Positions 11,501-23,230 of a DNA stretch of 64,000 nucleotides are shown piece by piece (the stretch's first letter is position 1; each line of letters starts with the position of its first letter). The notes under the pieces are model-generated. The model was not told the DNA's origin. It worked only from the letters and a program-made list of their open reading frames with translations, and searched no databases. The DNA comes from Drosophila pseudoobscura (taxonomy: Eukaryota; Arthropoda; Insecta; Diptera; Drosophilidae), in NCBI RefSeq assembly GCF_009870125.1, contig NC_046679.1:25916001-25980000 (forward strand), written 5' to 3'. A program made the translations under genes and the position numbers.

Positions 11501-14500
11501 TGTTCTGTCAGTAGTTTCAGTACATAATAACCAAGGCGAGCATAAGACTTCAGTTCTTATAGTTGCATCGCTATTGTTAGCGCTTAGTTTCAGCTAAGAA
11601 TATATTGAACCATGTGGTAGCATTCGTTTTTATACAGTATTTAATAGAACCAATTTTACTGAGTATTTTAACGAACTATGCAACATTTACTCGTATGTTA
11701 AATTTGCATATTTAATCATTTATCACAATAAAGCATTTTAATATATTGATTATAATTTCACTCAGCAGGATTAGGTACTTGGAGAATGCATGAGCCACAA
11801 GGCTTGAAGCAAAAGAATCAGGATCCCCATATTTGGGTCAATGCGAGGCAGACTTGATTTGTTGCATAGTTCTCCGCGGCAGTAACAGTGTACTTTTGCT
11901 GATCCCGCCAAGTGGTTGTCCTTTACTTCTGTGCATCCTTCATCGTACACTTCCTGGACTAGATGCTCTTGTTCCCACTGTTTATTGCGGAATATCTAAG
12001 AAAAGAACAGAGTATTAACATTGAATATTCAATCACAAATATCGCGTTTTGTCTATAATAGTTCAAACCTGAGTGGTATTCTTTTGCTGGGCACATCCTC
12101 TTGTCACAGCTTCTTGCTTTTGACCATTCTGCAAGTGTAAAATTGAAATTGTTTTCAAGCACATTGTTGAGTATGGGCAGGGGGTCGTGTAACCAGCGTT
12201 CTCCTCAAATTTCGAGCACAAGGGGGTCGTAATTGTTCGGTTTTCTACGACGTATTTTTCTATAGTTACGGAGCACTTATAACATTGTAGGATATCAGCT
12301 ACTGAACCTTTTCCTGAAAGTTAAAAAAGGTTTTTTTGTTTTAATACGAAAGATGCATTAAAATATACATTTTCGGGAATATTGCATGCACATTTAAATT
12401 TAAAAGACTATCTCCTGGGGTGCGTATTGGATTAATACAATAAGTTGCCCATGTTTATATATAGCATATTTGGCATATATATATTTCCGAAGAATTTCGG
12501 ATATTCTTGAGTCAGTTTATCAGAAGCAAGCAGTCGTCTTAAGAGAGAAAAATTCTCCTTCTGACCATCGAGATTCGATCTCAATGAAGGTCATAGCAAC
12601 ATGTGTAGTTTAGTTTTAGTACAACTAAATAAGAGAATTGCTAAACAAGTTTGCGACTTCCACGTTCCAAAAAAATTGTTTCTGCTTAGTGCACATGAAA
12701 TAAATTCAAGTAAGAGGAAACTTATATTCCGTATATAAGTATTTGTTGTTTTTTGTTTTTTTTTTTAATTCTTGGGAAATTTGTATGTAAATATTTCTCC
12801 GTTGATGAGCACACTTTTGAATCACTCACTGCTTTCGCCTACAATAAATTTTTTGTTTTGCACGACATTGTGAATTTATGCAGGGCTCAAAGTGTTATCT
12901 TTAAGTGCATTCTACCATAGTATAGTAATATTGTCGAATATCCGTTGACACAGAGATAACTTGTATGTAATATGTACTACATATGTAAGGAAGTCGGATC
13001 GGTCATCGACACAGACATTTCACACAGCCTTAACTATGTGTGGCAATTACATACCTATTTACATATGTACATATGTACATACTTATGCTATTATGATAAG
13101 GCGATCATACTTTTCTACTGCGCACATCAGGGAGAAGCATTATAGAAAAAACTGACGGATATGGTATCAACTCAGCTGTTGATACTGGTCATATATGTAC
13201 ATACATACACACATATGTACAAAAGGACTACAATAATTTCTGTAGTTATTACTTGAAACCTTTAAACATAGGGAGGAACTTAAATAAATTATTTGTCCAC
13301 CAATTATACGAACCCAACGTTACTGCAACGAAAAATGAAAATACTCCGTTTAATATGTAGCCTCTGCTACCGGATTGAGGACTGCATGCCATTATTGTAT
13401 CTCAATGTTGCTGCCAAGGCTCCCGCGCGTAACAATTGAACTAGAGTTTAGAAATCGAAAGTGTAAAAGTTTACTGCATATTTTTACGTATGTAAGTGTG
13501 TACATATGTATGCATGCATGTACATACATCATCTCCTTTTGTACGCACATTCACATTTGGTCAGATACCAGTTCGCTGGTAATGGGCGAAAGTGGCCATG
13601 AGCCAAATACTCACACACACATCCATACAAGGTATGTATGCATGGAATTAGCTCTGCGCTGCCGTGATTTCTATACATTTGTACATACATTCGCACATAT
13701 GCCACCTTCGATACATGTTAGGTATCAACAAAATAAATTTAAATTAAAAAACATATCTTACCCAAAAAGCGTACATATGTATTTATTCATGTACGGTTAT
13801 TTCTATGCAAAACAGAGCAAGCGGCAGAAACTGCGAGGCACTCCTTCACTTGTAACTAAACATACTAGCCGCCCCTGCTGTGCTCAATAGAATTTAAACA
13901 GCGATGAAATTTTCGTTCATATGTACATACTTAGATACATATATCGATCGACATGTTAAACTAGAGATGGTCAGGGACCGGCTGTAAACTCCACGCCTGA
14001 TATACTCAATTTCGAGAGCAACAACAAAAACATGAAAAAGAGTCCAAACGAACTGCATATCGTGCTATCGATAAATATCATTCGCATAACATTTTAAACA
14101 GTAACTCTGGCTCTGGCAGTAACTATAGATTGTAACTTAAGATTAATCACAACTTACAATTTTACAAATAACTAAAAATAGCACAGATGTGCATCTACAT
14201 ATGTACATATCTATGCAAAATATGGGATGTTCCAGCTCGTGCGTGTTCGGAAGCTGTCGATAAATAACCATGTTGGTTAGTGCTTCGAAAGCACAGCTGA
14301 TCCGCCCATCTTTAGTTTACGTTTTATGCGTAGAGCTTCCATGCTTTCGTACATACACACATATGTACATTTAGATGAATCGGTGCAAACACCTATGTAC
14401 ATATACTTGTATTCAATATATTTATACATATTTATTATTTTGCGAGTTATTATAAACAATATAAATAAATAAATACATTCATACTAGCATCTACATGCAT

Positions 14501-17500
14501 GTTTACATACGTATTAAAACTTCGTAAGGCCGTACATAAAATCACATATGTATGTACATACATACATATGTTTGTATGTTCATGTACGGACTAGAGGTCT
14601 GCACGAATGGCAGTGAGTGCGCTCACATAAGACACGTAAGACGCACAACATTTGAACGAAGAGGCAACAATTGAATGATTTTTCAATACAGTTGAATGTC
14701 AAACCTTTTTTTTTGCTTGCTTTTAAATATGTAGAGACAACAAAAAAAGTGTTCTTTATTTGCTGTTTTGCAGCGCGTTGGGGATAGAAGAAGAAAAAAA
14801 GAAGGTAAAGCAGTGCAGTAATGAAAGAATACACGAAGTAGATCGAGCAAATGCCGTGGTATTATAGTATGTACATACATATGTATAATAAAAGGGGTGA
14901 GAGACTTAAAACAATATTTCGTTGTTATTTTAAGAACATACACAGGAATTCCTTTAATATTGAATCAAGGAATGCAGCAAGACTCCGGTTCTCACTTTCA
15001 CAAAAGCTTTCCGATTTACTTTTGATATCACAGAAATTGGTGCCCCCGTTTTCACATTCCCAAAGATTTCATCGTTTAAAAAACAAAAATATTTTCCCCG
15101 AAGAAATGAAAAGTAAACGGCTTTTTATACAACAAACCGAATATTAATTGCTAAGGGAATTCGACAATATTACAAGGGCAAATTAGCTTGGGTCTTATAA
15201 TGCCTAAATAATTTTGTCTTAACCCAACCTCACATTTGGGTCGAAAATTATTGGTCAGGGCAACAACATTTTTCGGATTCTTGCAAACAGCTGACGCAGT
15301 CCGTTTTGGCTATCGATACGTTGCGCATAATAGCACAGACTGTTCTCGTAACATTCGAGTAGCAGAAAATGTGGTTAAAGGCACCTGTTTCCCGCCACAT
15401 TTAGTTCAAAATTTAAGTGCAAAAAATAAATTTTTTGACCATTAGAAATCTAATTTTCAATATGCATGTTAGTAACAGTTCGTTAGTATTTTAAATTTAA
15501 AATTTAAATTGATTTTTATAACGTTTTATTTTTAAAGCAACCAGGTCAGCTATTTTTGTTTGCCAGAATCGATGAGAAAATGAAACAGATCGATACCGAA
15601 AATTTGTGGAAACGGTAGCACCTAAAAACGAAAACGAAACGTATTGGATGAAAACGTAATCCGCAAAAGTAAGCGAACACCGGAGCCTGCTTAATTGAGT
15701 CAATTTTTGTTGGTAGAAAACGTTAAATTTTAAGTTGAATTTTAATTGCTTTTATTAGTTCTCTCGTGCGCAAACTAACGTCTCACTTGCTTAAGAAACA
15801 AAATAAATGGCCCCGATGGAACACGATTTATCAAGAGTGAGAAAGAAAGAGAGTTGATGCGCATTCATTAGGTAAATGCCAGACATGTCAACCATTTACT
15901 GATTAGCTCCTCCGTTTATAAGAAAGAGTGAGAGTTTGTGAGGCAGTGGAGTCTGCCACGGAACTAACGGTGATATATGTACCTTACATACATACACACG
16001 AATTAAATATATTCCGTAATTTTAAAGGTATATTTTCCGAGAATCTAACAGTTCCCGTTGGAGTAGCTTTTGTCTTTTTCATTTGTCTTCCCAAAAAGGG
16101 CACTTAGAAATAAACATTTTAAATTAAAAATTAATCTATGTTTGTACATTTGTACATGTAATGAAAGTATCCAACATCTTAATACAATTGTTCTTACAGT
16201 GATATCGATTTTCTAATTTGTGTCTTGTTCGTAATTTTTTAGCTACCAGAGTTGGTAAACAGTTTGTCTGAGCAAGGGCAACTGCCGCTTCAAATGGCCC
16301 TATCGGCGAAAAATTCCCAGATAGCTCAAACACTTGTGAAAAACGGAAGGGCCAATGTTAATGCGTATGACGCCAAGGTAGGCATAAAATACAAAAAACT
16401 ACTTTCCTTCAAGTAAATATACATTTCAACAGGGATCCACGCTACTAATTGATGCTTTCAAAAAAGGCGATGTTTTTTCAGCGAAATTTCTTTTGGATCA
16501 AAATTGTATTTTAGATCTTATATCCAGGTAAAAAATTCAGCTCTATCATATGCAATAACTATAAAGGGTTGAAAACTTTTGTTTTTTTAGACCTTCTGCA
16601 GATACCGTGCTTCATATCATATGCAGTTACGTTGAGAGTCAGACAGACCGCGAGACATTCGAACAAATAAATGAACTGGGGAAAAACATTTTACAGCGCA
16701 AAGCTAACGTTAACATTCAAAATGCTCGGGGCGAAACACCTTTGCACGTTGCGATCGCAAGCCAAAATACCATAATGCTAAGTCAACTACTTGATGTGCC
16801 TAATATCGACATTAACATGTGCACTTTCGAGGAAAAGTGCGCACTTGAACTATGTTTGACGTTAGAGGACGTAGATTACAAGTTGGCTCACAAACTGCTC
16901 AAAATGGGCGCACGTCCAAACCCTATTAAATCTGCAACTGGAGACAGCCTGCTTCAGATACTCGCTATTGGTGGCCAACGCTTCGAAGAAGCCGCCATAT
17001 TTTTGGCAGACTTTGCTAATCTCGACCATTTAAACTTTACTGGACTATCTGCTTTACACATTGCAGCCAGCCAAAATATGTCCAACCTAGTAAAAAAATT
17101 GCTTACAAATGGTGCACCGTGTAATTTGCAAACAACTGAAACCGGAATGAAATCAGCTCTACATATGGCAGTCGAAGCAAATGCCGTTGGTGCAATAGAA
17201 GCTTTTGCTCAGGTGGAAGTCAATGGAACAGAAGTTCCTGATTTCAACTGCAAAGATATAAATGGCGACACGCCGCTTAGTCTATGCTTATCGCTGAATA
17301 AAACACATCTGGTCTCCATTCTTATAAAAGGAGGCGCGGATGTAAACGCAAGAAATAGAGACGACTTTACCCTGTTGCATCAATCAATACTCAACAGCGA
17401 TAGTGACACGGCCCTATTTTTAATAGAGAATGGTGCAGATATAAACGCGGTGGCAGGTAAAACAGAAAACATTCAAACGGCTTTAAATTATTTTACTTTT

Positions 17501-19154
17501 ATATTTGATCCCATCTCTAGGTAAAAAGGATTCCGCGTTGCAGTTGTCCATTAAAAAAAACCTCCCAAAAGTTGTGGATGCGTTGTGCGCACGGGGAGTT
17601 GCACTCAATGCCGCCGATGGCAAAGGGGATGCGCCATTGTGGACTGCTTTGGAATTAGAATTCGAGGAAGTGGCACAGGTACTTGTGCGTCATGGTGTTG
17701 ATACAGACTGTTGGAGCGAAGGTCCTGATGGATGCCAGCAGACGCTCCTACATCGCGCAATAGATGAGAATAAAGAGTCTATTGCGGTATTTCTTATTCG
17801 CAGCCAATGTGATCTGGACTCTGCCCGTCAACCAGGCCCGAATGGCGAAGGTGGAGACGAGGTTCGAGAAAAAGCATCTCCATTGCATCTCTGTTGTCAA
17901 TGGGGTCTAACCAAAGTACTTCAGACTCTAATTGATCATGGAGCTAATGTAAACGTACTGGATGCTGAGAAAAAGACGCCTCTTCACATATCGATTGAAA
18001 ACCAACACGAAGAGATAATAACAATTCTTCTTTGTCACCCTGGTATAGATCTCAAGTTACGTGATATATCTGGAAACACACCTTTCGCATCCGCTTTGGC
18101 CATACGCAACCACAAGGCCGCACAGCGCATATTAGATCGACTTCCTACTGCGGCGGAGCAAATGGATCAGCGTGGGCGCAACTTTTTGCATTTAGCAATC
18201 ATGAAAGATGATTTAGAAAGCGTTTTGTTTTTGCTAGCTATACAGGTAGATGTCAATTCACGTGTGCACGATGCCAACCAATCTACACCCTTGCATCTGG
18301 CAGCTGCTTCCGAAAACGAAATGATCACTCGGAATTTACTTTTAGCTGGTGCCCGTATAAATGAGCGGGATGCTGTTCAAAAGATACCGCTGCACATTGC
18401 AATTGAGCGGGGAAATATTTCAGCTGTGTCTGCATTGATCCAAAACAGTGCAGACTACGATGCACCTGATGCAGAAGGTAACAATGCCTTGCACCTGGCG
18501 GTGCGCGGTGGTCAGCTTTCAATTGTCCGTGAGCTTTTGACGGAGTCTAGGGTAAACGCTGAGGCAACAAATTTAAAAGGGCGCAATCCGATGCATGAAC
18601 TGTGCCGTGTGGTAGAGGACAACACTGCGGCGGCCATTTGTGAGCTGTTTTTTGAATGTATGCCAAAGTATCCCATCAACACTCCTGACATGGATGGTAA
18701 TACGCCGTTACTGCTTTCCTTCATGCGTGGCCAGGCACCTCTTTGCAAAGTCCTTGTAAAAGCTGGGGCATGTTTGGGTACTGAAAATAGGGAAGGAATT
18801 AATATTTTTAATTTCAAACTTGCCACAGATCAACTTCTCCATAAGTTGTTGGACCAACTGCCACAGGAGAGTCCGTGGGCAGAGTCCGACTTGTGCCAAG
18901 AATGTACCACAAAGTTTTCTATTACAATGCGAAAACACCATTGGTAAGTATTTTAAAACTTAATTGACTAACCAAATCTTGCTATATTTTCACTCATTCG
19001 ATTTTTTTTTTTAAGTCGGCATTGTGGACGCGTCTTGTGCTCCAAGTGTTCCAGCAACGATGTGCCTATTATTAAATTCGGAATAAATAAGCCAGTCAGG
19101 GTTTGCAGCGTATGTTTTAATGTACTGCAATGTGGAAATGGAGCATTTTTGTAG
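8554..19154 (+). CDS. CG41099: Rabankyrin-5 (ANKFY1) orthologue: BTB, ankyrin repeats, FYVE
   Basis: Endosomal PI(3)P- and Rab5-binding scaffold for macropinocytosis and early-endosome traffic. Seven exons: 8554-8557, 8783-9525, 16243-16377, 16433-16527, 16591-17456, 17521-18943 and 19016-19154. All phases join and give 1134 residues, close to mammalian ANKFY1. Order: coiled coil (about 10-45), BTB (about 73-175, with PAHKFVLHARSEKW), a linker, about twenty ankyrin repeats (about 250-1050) and a C-terminal FYVE finger (about 1064-1127). The FYVE RKHHCRHCG core is built across the last splice junction and ends in RVCSVC. The start exon contributes only ATG plus G; with the next exon it gives MGCNDAAS. 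Intron 2 (6,717 nt) contains another gene on the opposite strand. AATAAA follows at 19230-19235. The CG number is recalled. Confidence 0.93.
10390..10650 (-). repeat. DINE-1-like repeat
   Basis: GGGGTCGGAAACGCTTCCTT at 10618-10637 and TGCTGATCAAGAA at 10590-10602 are reverse complements of the typical DINE-1/INE-1 left-end text. The segment near 10390-10440 also matches 28640-28680 in reverse. It is non-autonomous and non-coding. Confidence 0.6.
10880..11120. repeat. Dispersed repeat shared with 46.5 kb
   Basis: Shares AGGACAACGCGC, AATTCCCCAAGC and a segment reading ACATTGGACTACA with the region 46490-46760. I cannot name the family. Confidence 0.45.
11295..11597 (+). CDS. Uncertain 100-codon ORF with GPI-signal-like C-terminus
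   Basis: Open frame from ATG at 11295 to TAA. It contains a few cysteines (KCETSF, VCGCEP) and ends in a hydrophilic spacer followed by the hydrophobic tail VLIVASLLLALSFS, which resembles a GPI-attachment signal. It lies 170 nt from the antisense Ly-6 gene, so a related exon or pseudogene is possible. There is no clear signal peptide or complete Ly-6 cysteine pattern. A chance ORF is about as likely. Confidence 0.2.
   Translation: MIIYCLPLRVSFDRLKCLKEELAGENPFMFWYQVAVFYGVFLVGKAFDLRKCETSFELWFWVYVCGCEPVLSVVSVHNNQGEHKTSVLIVASLLLALSFS
11771..12313 (-). CDS. Ly-6/uPAR-type GPI-anchored protein, nested in an intron (5' end missing)
   Basis: Two exons on the minus strand, 12313-12069 and 11995-11771, joined by a 73-nt intron (donor GTTTGA, acceptor TTCTTAG, phase 0). 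Frames agree and give about 155 residues before the TAA. The mature part opens ILQCYKCSVT, continues CPYSTMCLKT and VTRGCAQQ, and closes with YDEGCTE and the signature CYCRGELCN. A hydrophobic tail (GILILLLQALWLM) then fits a GPI signal. This cysteine layout is that of the Drosophila Ly-6 family (boudin, quiver/sleepless and relatives), which act at the cell surface in septate junctions or channel regulation. The exon with ATG and signal peptide should lie above 12314; I could not identify it. The gene is wholly inside intron 2 of the opposite-strand Rabankyrin-5 gene. Which member it is remains unknown. Confidence 0.78.
12960..14600. repeat. TACATATG-type microsatellite tracts
   Basis: Repeated ACATATGTACATA and TATGTATG runs occur at about 13060-13085, 13185-13220, 13495-13530, 13915-13945, 14195-14215 and 14540-14580. 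Several open frames here are made of this repeat and are not considered coding. Confidence 0.75.
14970..15695. repeat. TIR-repeat family A, long copy
   Basis: The left end reads AGACTCCGGTTCTCAC and the right end ACCGGAGCCTGCTTAA, imperfect inverted repeats. The interior has AATTGGTGCCCCCGTTTTCA and GGTCAGGGCAACAACA, shared with copies at 4.2, 49.7 and 50.1 kb. No transposase frame is visible. Confidence 0.6.
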
Positions 19155-19229
19155 TTATTTAAGTATCCATCCGTTAAAAACAAAAATAATATTCAATGTG
19201 TCTGTTGCTGCCATTTGTTAAGATGTTTA

Positions 19230-19235
19230 AATAAA
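19230..19235 (+). terminator. Polyadenylation signal of the Rabankyrin-5 gene
   Basis: AATAAA about 76 nt after the stop codon. Confidence 0.65.
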
Positions 19236-19359
19236 AAGTTTTACATTAAAGTCGAACAAATTAATTTTTTTTAACTTTGGACGAATTATTACTGGGATGC
19301 AAGTGTGAGATCGCCATCTTAACCCAATAATAGAGAGTCTTCGTTATACAGGGGTCATA

Positions 19360-19815
19360 CAATTCCTTTGACTACCTCTTTATAAATCCAAGCACGGCCC
19401 TCAACGGGGCCTGTGATTTTAAAGTCCTCGAGAATCCAAGTGTTTTTGCATAGGCGAGTAGTTCCTGTTGCGTCCTCTTGGAGGCATCTTCCAGCGATGC
19501 CAGCACCTGGGCGCCCAGGTATTTCCTCCTTTCCATTAAAAGAGCTGGGCAGTTGCAGATCAGATGTTCCAGGGTTTCGATGACCTCAGGTTCATCACAT
19601 TGCCTGGAACTGTCACAGTTGGCGATTCCTAACTTTGTTGCATGTAGCGAAGCCAGATAGTGACCTGTAGGTATTACTCGAACAGTGGAAGGTGCAGTAG
19701 GTAGTGACTAGAGTAGCTTTCCTAATAATAGGTTCGGAAAAATTTGACAAAAAGATCGGCAATTGCCTTGTCATTATTTACCGATATATTATGAAATGAT
19801 AACGAGGATGGGTGT
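19360..19815 (-). mobile_element. Nested non-LTR fragments (jockey-like RT and an RNase H-type tail)
   Basis: 19360-19420 and 19690-19815 match the minus-strand jockey-like element at 55240-55890. Between them, about 19440-19680, a different minus-strand piece reads like the C-terminal tail of an RNase H-bearing non-LTR element (CRQCDEPEVIETLEHLICNC as the cysteine-rich motif). This is one element inserted into another; both are truncated. Confidence 0.6.
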
Positions 19816-20129
19816 GCCCACGTTCTACGCTTACTTTTTACAAAGATGTAAACTTCTAAAAGCCATCATTTATTACTAAATATTAAACTTTAGTTTTAGA
19901 TCTTAAATGGTATGTGCATGGTGTAAGGTAAGGTGTTCGCAAGGGTCGCGGAATATAGGATAGGAACATGGTTTCATCAACATAATTTTCTACAGCTATT
20001 ACATAGAGAAATGTAAACAGAAGACTCAGCTTAATATAAATGTCGAAGAACTAATCAACAAGTTTTCGACAATTGATGTTTCTGAAGCGACAAGTAACAC
20101 GTACCTGAATACCATTCCATTCTGTGATA

Positions 20130-21560
20130 ATAGGTTTTGCTTTGGGTGTGTCAATCAAAATCGCACGATTTTGTTCACATCACCTTTACCTTCAACACGG
20201 CAATTCCGAATGTATGGAAAATTTTACCGATCCAAAAAACTAACTTCAAGCCCATTTCAATATTTCCGTACCTCTCAAAAGATTGTCAAACTGTCACGGG
20301 ACTAACAACACGCAATTAAACCAAAAGCATTCAGGTTTTCGAAAAAAAGTGTTGTATATTGTTGTAAATGTTGTATGCTATAACGGATATTATAGAAGAT
20401 ATGTATTCGACAGAAACTCGACAAGAACTAGGTTACGACTCAGTTAATCATAATATTCTTTACACATAACAGACGGACTTATTCAACTCCTCAGGCACTG
20501 CGGTCAATTTTTTTAAGTCGTATCTAACATATAGTAGTAGTATCTAGTACGTATGTATGCTTCCACTTTTAGGGTACTTACGCGGGGAGTCCCTCAGGAA
20601 TCAGAGCTAGGTCCTTTACTGTTTTCCACATATGTGAATGAATGTGAAGTATGTACATACATATATATGCTAATGACGTCCAATTTATGTTAAGAATCTC
20701 GATAATGAATTTAAATTTGTTGTGTCATCACGTCTAACTTTTTATTTTCATTTAATAAAGGCCTTGTATTTGATTATAAAATAATAATACAATTTGTTGT
20801 TTGCTTTTACTTTTGGAGCAACTAACAAAATGCTTTACTAAATTGAGAAATTGAATGAAAGAGAATGGCTTGGAAATAAATCCTAAAAAATCATTGTATT
20901 GTAATTGCCAAAAAACTGATTGATACAAACAATCTCTAGAACGAATACATAGGCAATACATGCATTTCTTTTGAAGACCTTTTGAAGTTAATCTAGGGAT
21001 AATCTCAAAGGCAACTGAACGTACATATGGTCCGTTAAATCAGCTTTCACCGTCTAAAACTTTTTTGCGGAAAATGTAAGACCATTAATTTCTAAAATCA
21101 TTCTGATCACCACTCTCTTTTACGGTGTAGCAATTTTTGGTCATTGTAACGCTCGTGGCATACACACAATAGTAGTAGTCATTAATTCAATAGTGCTATG
21201 TTTTTAATCCTATTAGTTTTGACCATGCATTACACCTGACATATAAAATACTTAACTTCATGGATAGATTTTAGAACCTTAGTATACTTTCATAAAATTG
21301 GGACCACCCAAGAACCGATTTACCTTTACCGCAAACTTCCCTCTTCTACGTCACAACGAACAAACAATTGCTTATGACCCCAAACTAAACGCTCTGCTTG
21401 AAGAGGCTATTCTTCATCATTGCTATCCGCTTATGGAGAAATCTTCCCGATAATATTAAAAAAATTAGGAGCGCAACTCAATTTTACGACAAAATTAAAG
21501 AATTCTCAGGAAATCGATATAAATATATGTTAACAAATAAATAAATAAATTCATTTGAAA
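20130..21560 (+). mobile_element. Decayed non-LTR reverse transcriptase, plus strand
   Basis: Scattered plus-strand fragments give reverse transcriptase landmarks: a GVPQ..ELGPLLFS-like segment at about 20590-20625 and YANDVQF at about 20666-20686. A C-terminal arginine/lysine-rich end precedes a (TAAA)n tail at about 21530-21550. Many stops and frameshifts are present. The tail suggests the true 3' end. Confidence 0.55.
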
Positions 21561-21850
21561 AAAAATTATGTTAACTCACAACTATAAGAATAAGCTTTTC
21601 TAAAAATGTACATAATGTGACTGGCGCAATAATTAGAAGTTTAAGCTTGTAGCGCTAAGATAGAGTATGAACTAAATAAATACAAAAAATAAAAGAGAGA
21701 GTAGGAGTTGGACTTTAAGTTTTTTATTGTTTATTGTTTAGAGTTTAGAGTTCAACTATGAGCAGATAAACTGTGTAGAAATAAGAATGTAAAAATCTTA
21801 AAATTATCTACTACTTGAAAGTACACTAACACAACTCAAGGCAAAGAAAT

Positions 21851-22600
21851 TTAACTTAAATTATTTATTAGAGAAGATCTGACTTTGGAAGTGGAAGTAT
21901 CAAACAAAAAAAGATGGAAAATCTTATTGTAATCGCGGCAAAGTCTACGGAAAGATTCATGGTCGGAGTAGTTTGAAGAACAGAGAGGAAGACGGATAGG
22001 AAAGTAATGCCTAGTCGGGCAGGGTGGGACAGCAACACTGATAAGGCTAATGAGGGCCGAGGATTCAACCTCGCCTAGGAGAAGTTTATGGTGAAAGAGA
22101 ATTCTATGACAAGAATTCCGGCTTTCAAGAGAATGCAAGTTAATAAGACGCAGCCGACTCTCATAAAAAAGAAGATGACGAGTGGGGTGCCAATTAAGAC
22201 CGCGCAGGGCAAAGATAAGTAATTCTTTTTGAACGGACATATCTTGATATTTTTGGTAATGAGGAGACCAGATGCAGGAACCACATTCCAATATAGGCCG
22301 GACCAGAGAAACGTTTAGTAGTTTAGTGGTATAGGGGTCAGAAAATTTCTTCGACCATCTTTTGATAAAGCCAAGGACTCCTATGGCTTTATTCGAAATA
22401 GCGGATATATGAGAATTAAAACATAAGTTAGGTACGAAGATAATGCCTAAGTCATTAATTTTATACAGGCGTTCCAAGGAAATGTTATTAATTGTGAAGT
22501 CAAAAAGGTAAGGCTTGTTGCGATGAAAGGTCATGACGTTACATTTGCAAATGTTAAGAGGAAGAGCGTTAATTATGCACCAATGACTTAGCTGTTCACG
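21851..22600 (-). mobile_element. 5'-truncated jockey-like reverse transcriptase C-terminus, frame intact
   Basis: An uninterrupted frame of 227 codons from the ATG at 22534, open further upstream to about 22600, reads as thumb and C-terminal RT sequence (LVRPILECGSCIWSPHYQKY, then LRLINLHSLESR). Absence of stops suggests a recent insertion. The 5' truncation is near 22600. I saw no poly(A)-like tail just below 21851. Confidence 0.7.
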
Positions 22601-22885
22601 TCATATCATGCTTGCTTTGACGAATAGAAACTCTAATTTGTTACTCAAAAACTGCCTTTCAAGAGATATTCCAAATCGAACAAATCATTCCTGTATCCAC
22701 GACAAGTTCTCCTATATTGATTAGGATAGCCGTGAATATAAGAAATAGGTTCTTCAGTTCTCTTTTCGACTATGCTTCGCCCCTGGCCATGGCGCATATT
22801 GTTATACTTTATATGTATATATATGTACATATGTGCATACATAATAGATTTGTGTATGCAATGATGTACGAAACAGCCAGAAAAA

Positions 22886-23230
22886 AGTGTTTTCGACCCC
22901 TTAAAGTATATATACATATAGTCACGTTTTGCTTGCCCGACTGTCCGTCATGTTTAACGACTTGTTAGCCAAAGCAAACTAATTTTGTTTCCAGTGATAT
23001 CACACAAAAATAATTATGCTTAAAAAATTTAGCACCATTTCCCTTTCGTACAAAGGGTGAACATTCGCGACAAGATATTTGTGTAAAGATACGAGAAAAC
23101 CCGAAAACGCAGAATCATAACCGAACCAAAACAATATCTACCATATTGCCTAATCTGGTTCAGATCGGAGGATTATTAGAGCCAGAATAAAGAAAACCAT
23201 TTCGGCTGGCTAATTGGCTCCCCCCTGCCA
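22886..23230. repeat. DINE-1-like repeat, interrupted
   Basis: Includes GTTTTCGACCCCTTAAAGTA, a CTGTCCGTCATG segment, AAGATACGAGAAAA and AGCCAGAATAAAGAAAAC. The same order occurs at 28150-28400. Confidence 0.5.

Larger units (their letters stand above)
9526..16242. other. Intron 2 of the Rabankyrin-5 gene
   Basis: A 6.7-kb intron between donor GTAAGT at 9526 and acceptor TTTTTTAG ending at 16242. It holds DINE-1-like sequence, a repeat shared with 46.5 kb, an antisense Ly-6-type gene, long TACATATG-type microsatellite tracts and a family A TIR element. The rest is AT-rich, with nothing I can assign. Confidence 0.8.

Noticed and set aside
11833..12018. Plus-strand 61-codon ORF
   Set aside because: Shadow of the antisense Ly-6 exon.
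13375..13890. 171-codon ORF rich in Tyr, Ile, His and Thr
   Set aside because: Made of TACATATG-type microsatellite; no domain or splice support.
18325..18941. Minus-strand ORFs over the ankyrin exons
   Set aside because: Shadows of the Rabankyrin-5 frame.
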